Source: Lutjanus erythropterus (Eukaryota; Chordata; Actinopteri; Lutjaniformes; Lutjanidae). From it: 64,000 nucleotides of DNA. The translations under genes and the position numbers were made by a program. A model generated the notes under the pieces. It saw only the letters and a program-made list of their open reading frames with translations, was not told the DNA's origin and ran no database searches. The stretch spans positions 29,946,281 through 30,010,280 of the forward strand of contig CM034605.1 of NCBI GenBank assembly GCA_020091685.1. Reading direction: 5' to 3'. Below are positions 13,872 through 26,019 of the stretch, one piece after another (the first letter of the stretch is position 1; every line of letters begins with the position of its first letter).

Positions 13872-14034
13872 ATTCCATTTACTGTCACAAAGAACTAAAG
13901 AAATCAGAAAATATTCACATTTGAGAAGCTGAAATCAGAAAATGGAATCTAGAAATCTAGATGATAGTCAAAATAGTTGCCAATTAATTTATCAGTTGAC
14001 AACTAATCAATTAATCGACTAATAGCTGTAATCC
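13872..14034 (-). mobile_element. hAT-like MITE fragment, family A
   Basis: It contains the family core in reverse orientation: 'CAGAAAATATTCACATTTGA', 'GAAGCTGAAATCAGA', 'CAAAATAGTTGCCAATTAAT' and 'AATCGACTAATAGCTG'. Compare the plus-oriented copy at 19550. Only the half next to the GCTGCAAC end is preserved. Confidence 0.75.
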
Positions 14035-16045
14035 AAGTATGTGTTGCGACACAATCTGATGTTATTTCCTGGTTTGAAACTGTACTGTAATCAATTTACT
14101 TGTTGACCAGTATTATACATGCAGTACACGTATATATTGCACATACACGTGTCAGCCTAGTATAGGTAGCAGGACAGTATTTGTGCAATGGAAAAACTCC
14201 AACATATAAATATATATTCATGACCCCGATACAAACTACCCGTGGCCCTACAGTATCTCCATGTTCTCAGGTCTCATATAAACATTCCTGCAAGGCGCCA
14301 GGTTGCTGTCAATCATTAACACATGCAGTCATTCCGGGTAAACTTTGCTCCCTGCTACTGTAGCCAGCAGCACGGCAGATGGCAGACCTGCAGAGGCCCA
14401 AGTCACTTTCACTCCGGTGTTTAGGCTACACCGTGCCACAGGTACTAAACGTCTGAATTATATATCTCACTGAGGCAAACTACAAGACTCCTGCAAGCTC
14501 CTAATGAGAGCAAACACTCCAGGAAGCAGAGCAGAGATTCATCAGTGATGTGCAACAAAATGACAAAGATCTTTGTCTTATTCTTATTAGGCTACTTATG
14601 AGCTCATCAGACAATCAATGCAGTTTGAAGACTGAGTTTGTCTGTATTTCTTTTGAGCTACACATTAAAATACTCTGCCTGAAAGGATGGGTTCAAAATT
14701 TTTGAGCTTAAATCAAAATGTCAAACTGAATCATGACCTTAAAATTGAATCAGATCGTGGATTTGGAGAATCTTGACACCCCTATGGTATTTGTACAGAT
14801 GTAATGTTGAAATCTGTTTCCCCATCAATGTGTGTTCCCCCTTACATTGTTTTGCTATGCCTAACCATAACCTACCCCTCAACTGCTGAGAGGGAAATCA
14901 CCATCTGATGAGCAGATGAGCACTCCTCGACTTAACACTGGATTGCTTCCTGTTTCCTCAGAATCAGAATCTCACTGGGTGAAGAAATGATCAGCATCAC
15001 TTTGGAAATAAGAGAGAAGAAATGTAATATTCATTGAGAAGGTATATTAAAATTGTCACAAATTTTATATTGAACTTGGGAACAGTGATAAGCTATTGTT
15101 GATGTGCGCTGCATAATGAAAACATAGTTTGCACAGACAGGGGCTGGAGTCAGGGTTAGAAGAGCGCATTCAGAGAAAAGGCATGAATTTGTTCATTAAT
15201 CTAGCCTGTGATGGAGACATCAACTTGCCCAGTGAGAGACAGACACTTGCAAAGTGAACACGAACACAGATGGTGTCATTCTACAGCCATTACACTGTGC
15301 AATCAATGCTTACTATAATGATAAGTTAAAGCAAAAGAGTTGGCTTTTTCCACTTTAAGAGTGCCGTGGGGCATTTTAAATCTCGGTAACTCTTAACCAA
15401 AAAACAGCTCCAATAAACGCCCTGACACAACAGCAGCACTCTGTCCTTTTCTTCTTTGAATCAGTAATGTCTAGATTTTCCTTTTTGTTGCTGGAGTCTG
15501 GTGTTAACAATCCTCGGGGTTATGGGTTACATCCCCTGTACAGTCCAATGAGTAAACATAAATAAAACCCTTCCAGTGTGAAGGTTCATGTGCATGTGTA
15601 TTCCAGCTGTACATGCTAATGATAACTTGTTGTGTTGGTGGATAAAGACCTCCACCAGAAGACATTTTAAAATAGTTTCTAATTATGCACCTGTCTTATA
15701 AGACAACTCGATGTATATTTGTAGAGTTTTATCTATTTTGCACTACATCAGCACTCTGCAGTGACTAGTAACTGAAGTGATACTTTAAAATGCCATTTGA
15801 TGCCGATCACCTGTTTGCTTACAATCAAGGGCTGCATGCTCAGCAGGGATTGTACAAAAAGGGAGGCGTGTCGAATGAAATTAGTGTCAAGAGCTATGCT
15901 AAACTTATTCTATCACAGAGTTAAAAGGATTGTTTGATTAAGCAACTGAAAGAAAATGAACACTTAATAACAACTTTCACAATTTAGCTGGTTGCTGCTC
16001 CTCAAAAGTGAATATTTTCCTGTCTTCTATGATAGTAATTTGAAT

Positions 16046-16575
16046 TAGGGATGTTCCTGGTGACTAATTTCCCTGTTGATGAAACGCAAAATTGAATTTA
16101 GACTAGTCGACTAGTCTAACACTAAGAAAACACTCAGAAAGCAGTTAAAATTGAGCAGAATTTATTAATTTAGAATGTTAAACACTGTGCCAAAAAGTAC
16201 TGTGTGTATTAAGAGCCATTTGAAGCTGAATCAGTCTACAATCACCAAATCCTTCTTTAAATGCTGCAGAAATGCACGCTACTTTGCACTATGCAATACA
16301 GGTAAAGGACCCAGAGCTAACATTAGCTGCCAGCCTGCCACACAGTGAGGCTAACGTTAGCAGTGCTAGCAGCAGCAGCAGCTGCTCCACTTGTAGGTTT
16401 ATGTCCGTGTCTGTGCTTAATGTGGTCACATGTTTCTCCAGGCGAGTGAAAATATATCAGATTATTCTGTCACAGTCTACATCGAATACTAGTCTTCATT
16501 GACTAGTATTTCTGGTGCTGACTAGCAAGGGTGGGGACGTTTAATCATATAGTCGACTAATCGCACACATCCCTA
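16046..16575. mobile_element. Complete non-autonomous hAT element with readable target duplication
   Basis: The 530-bp element has inverted termini TAGGGATGT...ACATCCCTA, with subterminal 'ACTAGTCGACTAGTC' near the left and 'AGTCGACTAATCG' near the right. Flanking 8-mers are ATTTGAAT (16038-16045) and ATTTCAAT (16576-16583), seven of eight identical, as expected for an aged hAT duplication. The interior carries a GCTAACGTTAGC word, a (CAG)n-like tract at about 16360-16382 and no transposase. A 76-codon ORF inside it has no recognisable domain. Confidence 0.85.
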
Positions 16576-16994
16576 ATTTCAATACCTTTGGATTTTGGAT
16601 TTCTGGTCAGACAAAGCAAGCAAGTTTAAGATGTCAGCTTGGGAAACAGACAAAATACTGACAGATCAATAGGAAAAAAAAAGGAATCTCTTCTAGTTCT
16701 TTAATTTGTCTGAATAGCAGTTGACCCCCACAAGATACACATTAAATGACATGATAAAAAACCTACAAAATTGGAGGGACTGAAACTTCCAGCATTTTCA
16801 TTCATAAAATTGCTTAAAATGCTGATCAGCTATTGACAGACCTGTCATTTTAATAGTTTTTCAGCACTGATGTTAACATTTTTCCAATAATGAACATCCA
16901 TGATTATAATAAATACTGAAGCGGCAAATATTTTCTCTCACTCTGCCACATTTTCTATAATTTTAATGTTCCATTTTGCTTAAATTCTGAGACA

Positions 16995-17165
16995 CTAGTA
17001 TTCCACACTGGCAGGGTAGCGTTGTTTGGCACCAGGCTATACAGACCCTCACATAACTGACAGGTCACAGGTTTGAACCCCCTGACAGCTGATGTGTCAT
17101 GTCAAAAGTTTCCTTGAGTAAGACGCTGTTCTGAGAGCATCAGCACAAAGTCTGAAACGTAAAAA
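16995..17165 (+). mobile_element. tRNA-derived SINE fragment
   Basis: A pol III B-box-like GGTTTGAACCC at 17070-17080 follows a degenerate A-box region (GCAGGGTAGCG). After the B box comes 'CCTTGAGTAAGACGCTG', a tail typical of fish tRNA-related SINEs (compare 'CCTTGGGCAAGACACTG'). Neither a poly-A tail nor flanking duplications could be assigned. Confidence 0.6.
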
Positions 17166-17885
17166 GCAGCTCTCTGAGGCGGCAGCAGGAATGATCATCT
17201 GGGACGGTTCACACAAAGACGGCGTTCACAAGTCCAGGTGAGAGCGCCGGCTCGCTCACAGGACTCACATAGCAGGAATTCCATCACACGAGCTCCAGTG
17301 AATCAAACTCAACACAACACAGGAGGTACCTGTCAGTCACATCGGCTCAATCATCTCCTCCTGCTGCAGCTTTTTAAACACAAGAGCCAAAACACACACT
17401 GATCAACATGTGAGAAGATGTGTCTCCATCAGTACAAGCTCATCTGTTGGGTTTATTCAGATTTTATTGATTACAGCAGAACCTCAATAACTACCGCCAT
17501 GTTTAAAAAAAAACAAAGTGCCAAACTTAAAGGAACTTGTTCTGGCATATTAAATAGAAAGGAATAAGCTTGTTTTATAGACATTATTAACCTTATTTTA
17601 TTGACTTGTATAAGGTATTTATGTGGTCTATTTTATTTATCAATTGCTTTATTATTAACATTGTTTTCTTTTCAACCCTGCTATTGTTTTTTATTTGTTT
17701 TTATTTTGTTTTGTCTCTTTAATCTAGTTATTAGTCTAGTTTTTATTTGATTCAATTTTATTATTCTAGCTTTTAAATATACTATTTCTGAGAGCCTGAA
17801 GTGAAGTCTTAAGATTGCGTTCCTTGTCCAAGCAAAAATCCACTCTTCATTAACTGTCAAAAATGACCCAAAAAAGCAGCAAATT

Positions 17886-18050
17886 TGCACTTTTAAGAGG
17901 CTGGAAGCAGCAAATGTTTGACAGTTTTTTGGAAAAATTAAATGATTAATGGATTATCAAAAAATGACGATTAATCGATTACCAAAACAGTTGGAATTTA
18001 ATTTGCTTTTGATCGACTACTCAATTAATGGACTTATGTCTGCAGCTCTA
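17886..18050 (-). mobile_element. hAT-like MITE fragment, family A
   Basis: Reverse-oriented copy: 'TTTTAAGAGGCTGGAAGCAG', then 'GATTAATGGATTATC', 'GATTAATCGATTACC' and 'GATCGACTACTCAATTAATG', ending TGCAGCTCTA. The distal half is missing. Confidence 0.75.
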
Positions 18051-18531
18051 CCGCATCTAGTAAACCCCAAACTTGTGTATAAGCATGTGCTTAACAACAA
18101 AGGAGATGGAAGCTCAGCAAGCCCAAACTTCACTTGAAAGAATATCAAAGCACGATCGCAAGTTTCTTACTGAATTTCTGGTTCTTCTTTGCAACAGGTT
18201 CCAATGCAGAACAGGTCTGATACCCCACCACAGACCGGATCCACCTTCGAAGAATGTCAACACAAGCTCGAATACAAAGCAGCACATTCTTCCACATGGA
18301 CTCATAAAGATAAAATGTACTCAATCCACCAGTGAACTTTCCATCGTCCTCTCAGCCAGTGAAAACACACGTCTTCTGTTACCATTCCCGGTCCATTTTA
18401 AGTCTACCTTTCCATCTGCCTCACACACGCATGACAGGCTGTGCCGGCTGGTAGCAGCGACAGGCTGTGACAGCAGAGGCTAACTTTAACACTCAGTGCT
18501 CCTATGCTAGCTGGTAAGCAACACCCCTCCC

Positions 18532-18532
<1 letters not shown>

Positions 18533-18559
<27 letters not shown>
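18533..18559. repeat. (CA)n microsatellite
   Basis: A pure CA run of about 13 units followed by a TACACAT interruption. Confidence 0.93.
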
Positions 18560-18564
<5 letters not shown>

Positions 18565-19549
18565 ATTCATGAATACTGTCACTCACTTAATCAGGTCTCC
18601 ACTCCCTGTTGAGCACCAACAGTAGAAAACAACAGTCATGAACGTTGTCGCGGGAGCTGGTTTGAGCCAAACATGTGGACAACAGAAGTTTAGCTGACCC
18701 ACGCTCCTCTTGTGGCTTGTTTGTAGCGAGTGGGGCTGGAAAAATGTAAAGAGACACCTCGTGGATCAGGTTTCTCCTGGGGGGGGAGGACGTGGAAGAC
18801 GAGGCAGCGTGTCGGTGGGCTTCATTGGCCAGACCAGAGGAAGCCGCAGAGAGAGACAGACAGGGGCGGGCTGCGCAGCATTGTACATCTCAGTCTATTT
18901 TTTGCTCGACTCTTTTTTTGAAAGCACGCTGGCCAGAGAGGTCAGAGACCCGTCGGTCCTCCTACAACGAGGTGGACGTGAGCCTGAGAGGGACCCGATT
19001 CAGGTTGAAAAATGCCAACAACACACTCAGCCACATGAGGATTTGGCCCACATTAGTCTGGGCTGCTCCTGAAATCAGATACGAGCCCCAACAGGCAGCG
19101 TTTGTCATGTTTTTTTCCCCGTTTATGCCACAGCGTCTGTGATAGGAGGCGGGGACGATTGTGAGATGTCACAACAGCTAACCTCAGAGAGGAGAGCACC
19201 TCCAGGACAGCTGGGAGGAGGAAAACACTCAAGTCACAGGAGCAGAAGGAGGACAGGAAACCTGATTTTTACTCACTAATCTTTTTCCTCCTCTCCTCAG
19301 GCGGACGTTTGTGGACTATAAATTTACTTTGGGTTTACCAGCCAGACTTAAGAGGCAAGTGTACTGATTTTGGCTGGTGGTAATTGTCATTTTTCCCTCT
19401 GTGAACAAATATTAGATAACAGTTCTTACTTTCTGGAAAGGAAAACAGGAGTTCAGATGCACTTCAACTGCGGGTAGCCTTCCTTCTGGGACATTTTCTT
19501 ACTTTTTAGTTTTATTTCTGATTATAAAATCTGGATATTTTCAGTATTG

Positions 19550-19822
19550 CAGAGCTGCAACGATTAGTCGATTATTAATTGAGTATTAGATTAATCGCCA
19601 ACTATTTTGACAATCAATTAATGATTTTTTTTTTAAATAAAAAATGCCCAAATTCTCTGATTTCAGCTTCTTCAATGTGAATATTTTCTGATATCTTTAA
19701 TCCTCTCTGACAGGAAACTGAATATCTTTGAGACATTTGTGGATGTCATCCTGGACTTCGGGAAACACTGATCAACATTTTTTCACCATTTTCTGACATT
19801 TATGGACAAAACAACTAATATA
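19550..19822 (+). mobile_element. hAT-like MITE, family A, best plus-strand copy
   Basis: It starts CAGAGCTGCAACGATTAGTC and continues through 'CTATTTTGACAATCAATTAA', 'CTGATTTCAGCTTCTTCAA', 'GTGAATATTTTCTG', 'CTCTCTGACAGGAAACTGAA' and 'ATTTTTTCACCATTTTCTGA', then 'ACAAAACAACTAAT'. The expected closing GTTGCAGCCCT end is lost, so it is 3'-truncated. This copy is the reference for orienting the other family A fragments in the window. Confidence 0.82.
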
Positions 19823-22255
19823 TGTACCATTTATGTAGAGTAAAATGTCATACTTTGGTGGGAGGGAAGGGCCTGGCTCGCTGCTACTTTTTGTTTCTAG
19901 TGTAACATCAGTGTTTTTCAGACCTTTTTAAGACCTCGACAAATAAAATTTAAGATTCAAAAAGTGTCTCAATAATTTCTTTGATAGAAAAAATATATAA
20001 TTTATGGAGTCCTGACATATGTCAATATTGTACTGGTATGAATGGTGCCTGCTCACCGTGTGAAGAATCCACACCATCTCAACTCCTAAATGCACCAAAC
20101 TAACAGGTTACAGGTACGTCTAGCTGGATAACCATTACTCACTTTACTGTAACAGTACAGAGTGTACAACATTTTGTTACATAGCATTTGCTAAATTTAG
20201 GTGATCATTACAGGACTTGCACATTTTGTGCAATTCACCTGCTCGTGGAGCAACTTAGCAACAGTTGAGTAGGTTAACGAAGAATGCTGGATTCTCAATC
20301 TAACAACACAAATTCATTAGGACACAGGAAACAACATGGTTGCATTCAACTGACATCTAAATTTCTTCATGATTCCTTTTCAGTTTTTATTTGGAATCTG
20401 TTCTGGATGAATATTTTTTGATTCTTCCTCTAATGTCCTATTCTTGGTTCAGTTAAACCAATTTTCGAGTGAAGGGAGAAGAAAGGGGAAAGAAAGAAGA
20501 ATGGGATGGACAGACTACCCGAACAGAGAAGGAGCTGAGGGTGTGTTTATGCTTCGCCATTGCCTGACAGGAACCATCTCTTTCCCCTCCTCTTCCTCCT
20601 TCTTTCCTTCCTCTGCCACAGAACATTAAAGGACTCCTAATCCTTCCTCCAGGTTTCCCGGCAGTCTCTTCACCTCACACTCTCTCCGCTCTGTTTGCAT
20701 ACCCGATTCTACCACCTAAAGCGAACATCTCCGTGGAAACACTAAAGGAAGCTTAAACTGTGCACCAACTGTAACATGTATGTAAATGAGATTATATAAT
20801 GCCTACTGTATATTTACGATATTACTGAGGACTCTTTTCATACCGCCGTACATGAAGGGTGGATTCATCCAGGCAATGTGATAGTTTTTGTTGCTATGCC
20901 AACTCTGGAGGTAACCAGGGAGCTCGCTGGCAATTTTTCCTGCCCTCCTCTTATGAATCTTTATGACTTTGGGGTAAAAGTTTCACCGTTTACATGTACG
21001 AGTAACCGCAGAACACAAAAATTATGGGGAAAAAAAAGAAACCCTTGGGGTCTACAGCCAGCAAGAGCAGGTAATGTTTCCAGTTTCCCTTTCAATTTTT
21101 CAGTTTTTTTGGCTTTTTATTTAACCTTTATTGATTCAGGAGGCTCTGGCACGGTGTCCATGTTTTTTGTTTTTGCTTCACGTTCACAAAATTGCATTAC
21201 AGTTCCACTTGGGAGCTGTGTGATACAACCTGAGCAATATGATGGAAGATTAAGCGACAGTTTGCCAGTCTTTGTTGAGGGAGGTGAGAATAGCATCATT
21301 CTTCTCATAAATATTCAGATTTTTGTTTTTGTTATGGGATTCAAACCAGTAACCTCCAGGTACAACAATACATGTTTTTTGCCCTGAACCTCTTGGTACA
21401 GAATGTTCTGTTCTATAAACACTTTTCTTTGGTTCTGTACACCCTGTGGAAAAAAAACTATTTACTGTCAAATCAGCCTGCTTCACTCTAATTATGTTTA
21501 AGTCTAAGCATGTGCTAAATATAAAGTTTCAACTGCAATTCAGCCAAGAAAAATCTTTGTATTTGGCAATTTTCCTGTTGTCTAAAGCTTGCCTGTCAGG
21601 TAAACCTTTGGATTTACAGCCTGTAAACTGTAATGAGTGACGCTGTGGCCAGTGCAGATGTGAAACCACAGGTGGAAGAACTGATTAATCACCAGTTGGA
21701 ATTTATCCAAATAAAAACGTATTAATCAATAATGTATGTTACCATTTCTCCAGAGCTTGCAGGTTTTCACATGGTTTGGTTTGGTCTGCCTTCTTAGTCT
21801 AAAAATGGCAGTAATTGCGCCCCATTTGACATGGTTTTGTTTGGCGGCACCATTCACTGAAAAAGGGCAAGAGCGGCCTTTAAGAGAAAAAGTTATTCTG
21901 TTCACTTAAACTGTTTCTGCTTCATGAATTGATGCTTCATACAACTAATTTGCTGCTAGAATTGTTTAAATAAAACTTAAAATGAGAAAAAAAACTTGCA
22001 TTTTGAATTGTATTCATTATTAAGATTATGGTGAAAATCAAACATTTTTCAGAGAGAACAATAACTTCGGCATATTCCTTACCTCAAAAACATAAACACA
22101 AATATGTGCCAAACTGTATTTTTTGTGTACCATGACTCTGACTGTGGCACTAAATTAATTCCAAGTGACAGACAGCAGTTTAAGATAACAGATTTACTGC
22201 TGCAGCCTATGACTGAACGCCACCTCTCAGCCAATCAAGATCAAGTGCTTTACAG

Positions 22256-22487
22256 CAGCACTATTATCGATTAACCTGTTGATCAGTTTCTTTATTAGCT
22301 TTTTTTAGTGTTTGGGCCATTAAACGTCAGATTATGTTTTGTCCACAACACACAGATGTTTTTTTTTTCTGTCAGAGAGGATTAAACAGACCAGAAAATA
22401 TTCACATTGACGAAACTGAAATCAAAGAATTTGGATATTTTTTTTCTTTAAAAAAGACTGGTGATTCATTTAATTGTTGCAGCTCTA
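22256..22487 (-). mobile_element. hAT-like MITE, family A, with 8-bp target duplication
   Basis: This element of about 232 bp runs from CAGCACTATTATCGATTA to TTGTTGCAGCTCTA. It is flanked by CTTTACAG (22248-22255) and CTTTCCAG (22488-22495), seven of eight identical, which places the family in the hAT superfamily. Its interior has the reversed family core 'CAGAAAATATTCACATTGA'. It is non-coding. Confidence 0.82.
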
Positions 22488-22593
22488 CTTTCCAGTGATT
22501 GTAAAGCACTGTCACACAAAAAACACCTCCAGGTCTTTTTTATTATTTCTTTACATGTTATTTAAATTTAATTGCATACTTGTCAGAATGAAT

Positions 22594-22697
22594 GAGAGCT
22601 GAAACAATTAATTGATCATTAATCAGTTATTTTATGGACCAAACATCTACTCAATTAAGAAAATAATTGGTAATGGAAACAATCAGTTGCAGCCCTA
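22594..22697 (+). mobile_element. hAT-like MITE, family A, internally deleted
   Basis: Both ends survive (GAGAGCTGAAACAATTAATT and CAGTTGCAGCCCTA) but only about 80 bp lie between them, compared with about 270 in longer copies. No target duplication is convincing. Confidence 0.75.
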
Positions 22698-23159
22698 TTA
22701 TAAACAGGTTATTAATTTTAGACATGACACCAAACCTGTGGCACAGAGTAGCATGTTCATGCATGTTCATGCATGTTCACTACTCTTAAGCATGACGTCA
22801 GAGTGCCTTTGGAATGACTGCACTGCAGGTTCATCGAGCTTTTCAAATAAAGGTTACTACAAAACTTGTAGCTGGAGCTGACTGACAGCATGAGGGAAAG
22901 GCCTCACTGTCTGTTGAAAAGGGGCGTGGCTTTGGCTATGATGAGAAATCTACCAGGTCTGTTGTGAAAATTCCTACTGCCTGCGTCATCCGTTTGCCCG
23001 GGGATCCCCATGAGGAAACTGCGCCCTCCTCGTCTTCCTCTAAACGTCTAGGAATGAGCTGCACTGCCAACGACGGGATTTATGTAATCCACCGTGCCTT
23101 ACCGAGACCCCGCTTGTCATTTTTGGCTGAAGCCTGACCTGTGATGGTGACTAACCCAC

Positions 23160-23229
23160 AAAGAGAAGGAGGAGAAAAAAGGAGGAGAAAAAAAGAGAAG
23201 GAGGAGGAGAAGGAGGAGGGGGGAAAGGA
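23160..23229. repeat. Purine-rich (GGAGAAA)n tract
   Basis: About 70 bases of almost pure purine with GGAG/GAGA/AAAA units on the plus strand. It is low complexity and could in principle form triplex DNA. It explains the Ser/Pro/Phe-rich reverse-strand ORFs. Confidence 0.9.
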
Positions 23230-24324
23230 TATGATTTGTGCATCCTGATGATGTGCTTTAGCAGAGTACAGCTGTCCAGAATAAACGCCCACCTCTGCTG
23301 CTGCTGTGTACATGTGTGCCTCCAGGCGGGAGGTAAACGCAGAAAGATTATGGAAATGGAGAGGAAAGAAACACAGCGAAGCATCTTCCTCCATTAGAGA
23401 GAAAGAAAAAAAGGAACCTTAAAAATAAGCAACCCGACAAGAGAAGGTTAAATGAAGGACAAGCAGTGGAACAAGTTTGCTTTTGTTGAGTTGTGGCCTG
23501 AAAATACAAAAAAAAAAAGATATATCCTATCCCCACAACCACAATACATGATAACATCCTCTATGGGTATCAAAAAATGAATAGAAAGCAAGAAAACAGG
23601 AAATTCTTTATCAAAAACAGAGGAAGCTGGGGTGTTTAAAGTGTCCTAGAAACAAAAAAAATACCTGTTGTTCCCCCTTTCTTTCTTATAAAACAAACAA
23701 TCCTGAAATATCATGCACAATATATACACAGCAGGGGAATAGGAATTTCAACTTCAAAGGAATAGCACACGTGTCTAGAGAGCATTTAAAGAGAAAATAG
23801 AATCTGTAAAACAAAGAATATCCCACCTAAAATAGAATAAATTGTAAACAAAAAAAAAAAAAAAAAAGCTAGGAAAATTATCTGAAATCTTAAAAACAGA
23901 ATCCCTGACCTCTTTCTCTGAACACTGGCGTAAAAAATTCCCAAATGGGTTGAGCCTTGGGGCGGCCTCAGAGACTGCCAGCCAGTTAATAAAATACAGC
24001 ACTGCCCAGCACACATCTCCCTGGCTGTTATATAATGCTGAGAGATTAGAGGTAGAAGGGCCTGTGAGTAAGAGAGATGACAAAAGGCAGTCATTGTGTG
24101 GCGTACCTCAAGGCCGCGCATGTGTTAGAGGTCAGCTCTCTCTCTGTTGGACCACAATGGCTGATTGCATTCATTAATTCAATTTCATTGGTTGGTGGTT
24201 TAACACGGGACTTTTGGCGTTCGTCACAGAGAGTCTACTGTTTATCTGTGGCTTAAAGTTCAAACAGACAAGTGGAAGAGGCAAACTTAATCCTCGTTCT
24301 TCCACTTGGTTTGCACAGACATAT

Positions 24325-24490
24325 ATGGGAGTGGAGGGAGGCTCGGAGGTTAGAGCGTTGTCTTGTGACCAGATGGAAGGTATCCTGATCCAAATCTTGG
24401 GAAATTAATGAGACACTCCTGCTCCTTCACACACACTATGGAGCTGTGGTATGCTTTTGCATTTTGAGCTGCCCAAGTTGAACAAAAGGA
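24325..24490 (+). mobile_element. tRNA-derived SINE fragment
   Basis: An A-box-like stretch 'GGCTCGGAGGTTAGAGCG', then 'TTGTCTTGTGACCAGA' and a degenerate B box (GATCCAAATCTTGG near 24387-24400), have the layout of a tRNA-like SINE head. The tail after 24410 is degraded. Confidence 0.6.
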
Positions 24491-24958
24491 CACAAAAGCA
24501 TCTTCAGTGTACATGAGCAAGTCCAACTAGCTCTCACTGTGGTTCTGTCTGAAAACCAGCCTGTAACATGTTTCCTTCAATAAAAAATGGCTCTTATTTT
24601 TGTAAGTTGTTGCATTTGTGAAGAAAACAGAAAAGACAATGTGTTAATCTACAGGCCTCAACAATAGGATTGCCCAGGGCAAGTAAAATGCCATGTTGGG
24701 CCACTAAATCTAGCAACTCACTTGCCTGACTTGACCTATTAAGTATATTTAACGTTTTTTAGAGGGGGGTGTAAAAATGGACTTCTGACCACTTGCCCAA
24801 CCAGGAAAGTAGAAAAACATTAACACTGAACGCTATAACAAATGTAGTTTTGAACTTTGGATAGCGCCCTTCCCTTTCCTTTCAATCATACGCAACACAC
24901 AGTCAGCTAAGAAGACAGACATCACTCTCATGTCCCTCAAAAAAAGAAAAAAAAAAAA

Positions 24959-25170
24959 CGGGGGTGCCATGGTAGTTCACTTAGGAGAGCATGAGCCCCA
25001 CTTACGAAGACCGAGTCCTCAGCAGTGACCGTGATTTCAATTCGAACCTGTGGCCCTTTGCTATGTTCTTCCCCACTTTCTTTATCTGCTCCATTTCTTG
25101 TCCTTCCACAGCTGTCCTGTCAATAAAGGCTAAAAAGCCCAAAAGATAATCTTCACAAATAAAATTTTAA
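24959..25170 (+). mobile_element. tRNA-derived SINE, nearly complete
   Basis: The head is GGGGTGCCATGGTAGTTCAC, with an A-box-like TGGTAGTTCACTTAGG and a B-box-like AATTCGAACCT (25039-25049). The body has 'GGCCCTTTGCTATG', a pyrimidine-rich middle ending 'CCATTTCTTGTCC', 'AATAAAGGCTAAAAAGCCC' and an A-rich 3' end. This arrangement is typical of an abundant fish SINE class. An A-rich run lies directly before the head. Confidence 0.78.
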
Positions 25171-25671
25171 AACAGCAAGTAAGCCTACTTCTCAAAATGT
25201 TGAACTATCCCTTTTAGTATAATTAAACAACAATTAACAATTTACAGCAGCAGCAGCGGCAGGACTGTGGCCGTGCTTAAGGGTATTACCACCTTTCCTT
25301 TGTTTTCAGTGGATGCCAGCTGACATTAAGGCCCATTACAACATCCATATTTAGTAACATTATGCAAAACGCTTTTAAGTAGCTAAAACTGGCACATTTA
25401 TCTTACAAGCCAACAACAAACATTAGCATCACTTTGGTCTCACATTGCCAAAACCATTTCCACACCATGTCAGTGCAAGAGAAATGTCAGACTGAGCCCA
25501 AAGTCACTGAAACACGGCAGAGAAGCAGAATTTGGCTGTTTTTAGACAGCATTTTCCTTATACAGCTGCTACAGTAGGAGATTTGTTGAAAAGCATGTCT
25601 GTATTTCTGAAAGGAGGGGACTAAAATCATCATTTTGGTATTAATCTGAAGAACAGGCATCATATCAGCAC

Positions 25672-26019
25672 TAGAGCTGCAAAAATTACTTCAGACTTCA
25701 ATCGTTCAGTCGAATGAAAGAAAGAGTAGCTGCCGACTATTTTGATTATGGATTTATCGTTTCATTAATTTTTGAAGCAAAAATGTTTAGGGCTACAACT
25801 ACTGTTCATTTTCATAGTCGATCAATCATTCAATTTTCTTGATTAATTGATTAACAGCTGCTTTAAAATGTCAGAAACTTGTGTAAAATAGAAGATGAGA
25901 TACTCAAATGTCTCATTTTACTCAGTTTACTGTCAGAGGAGTAAAGAAACAAAAGAAAATCACTTTTTTTTAATCAATTAATTGATTATCAAAATAGCGA
26001 TTAATTTAATAATCAATGG
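25672..26019. mobile_element. Two head-to-head family A hAT MITE fragments
   Basis: A plus-oriented fragment (CTAGAGCTGCAAAAATTACT to about 25787) abuts a minus-oriented one that begins AGGGCTACAACTACTG at 25789 and ends in 'TAATTTAATAATCAATGG' near 26019. Either one element inserted beside the other, or a copy was rearranged internally. Confidence 0.65.

Noticed and set aside
18073-18483. 136-codon plus-strand ORF
   Set aside because: It overlaps the edge of a family A MITE and has no family motif. An opposite-strand ORF of similar quality covers the same bases, so there is no evidence for coding.
20878-21387. 169-codon plus-strand ORF
   Set aside because: It starts at GTG and has no recognisable domain. 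Its distal part contains a reverse-oriented 'GGGATTCAAACC', like a SINE B box. The composition is Phe/Ser-rich chance sequence, so it is probably a repeat-derived open frame.
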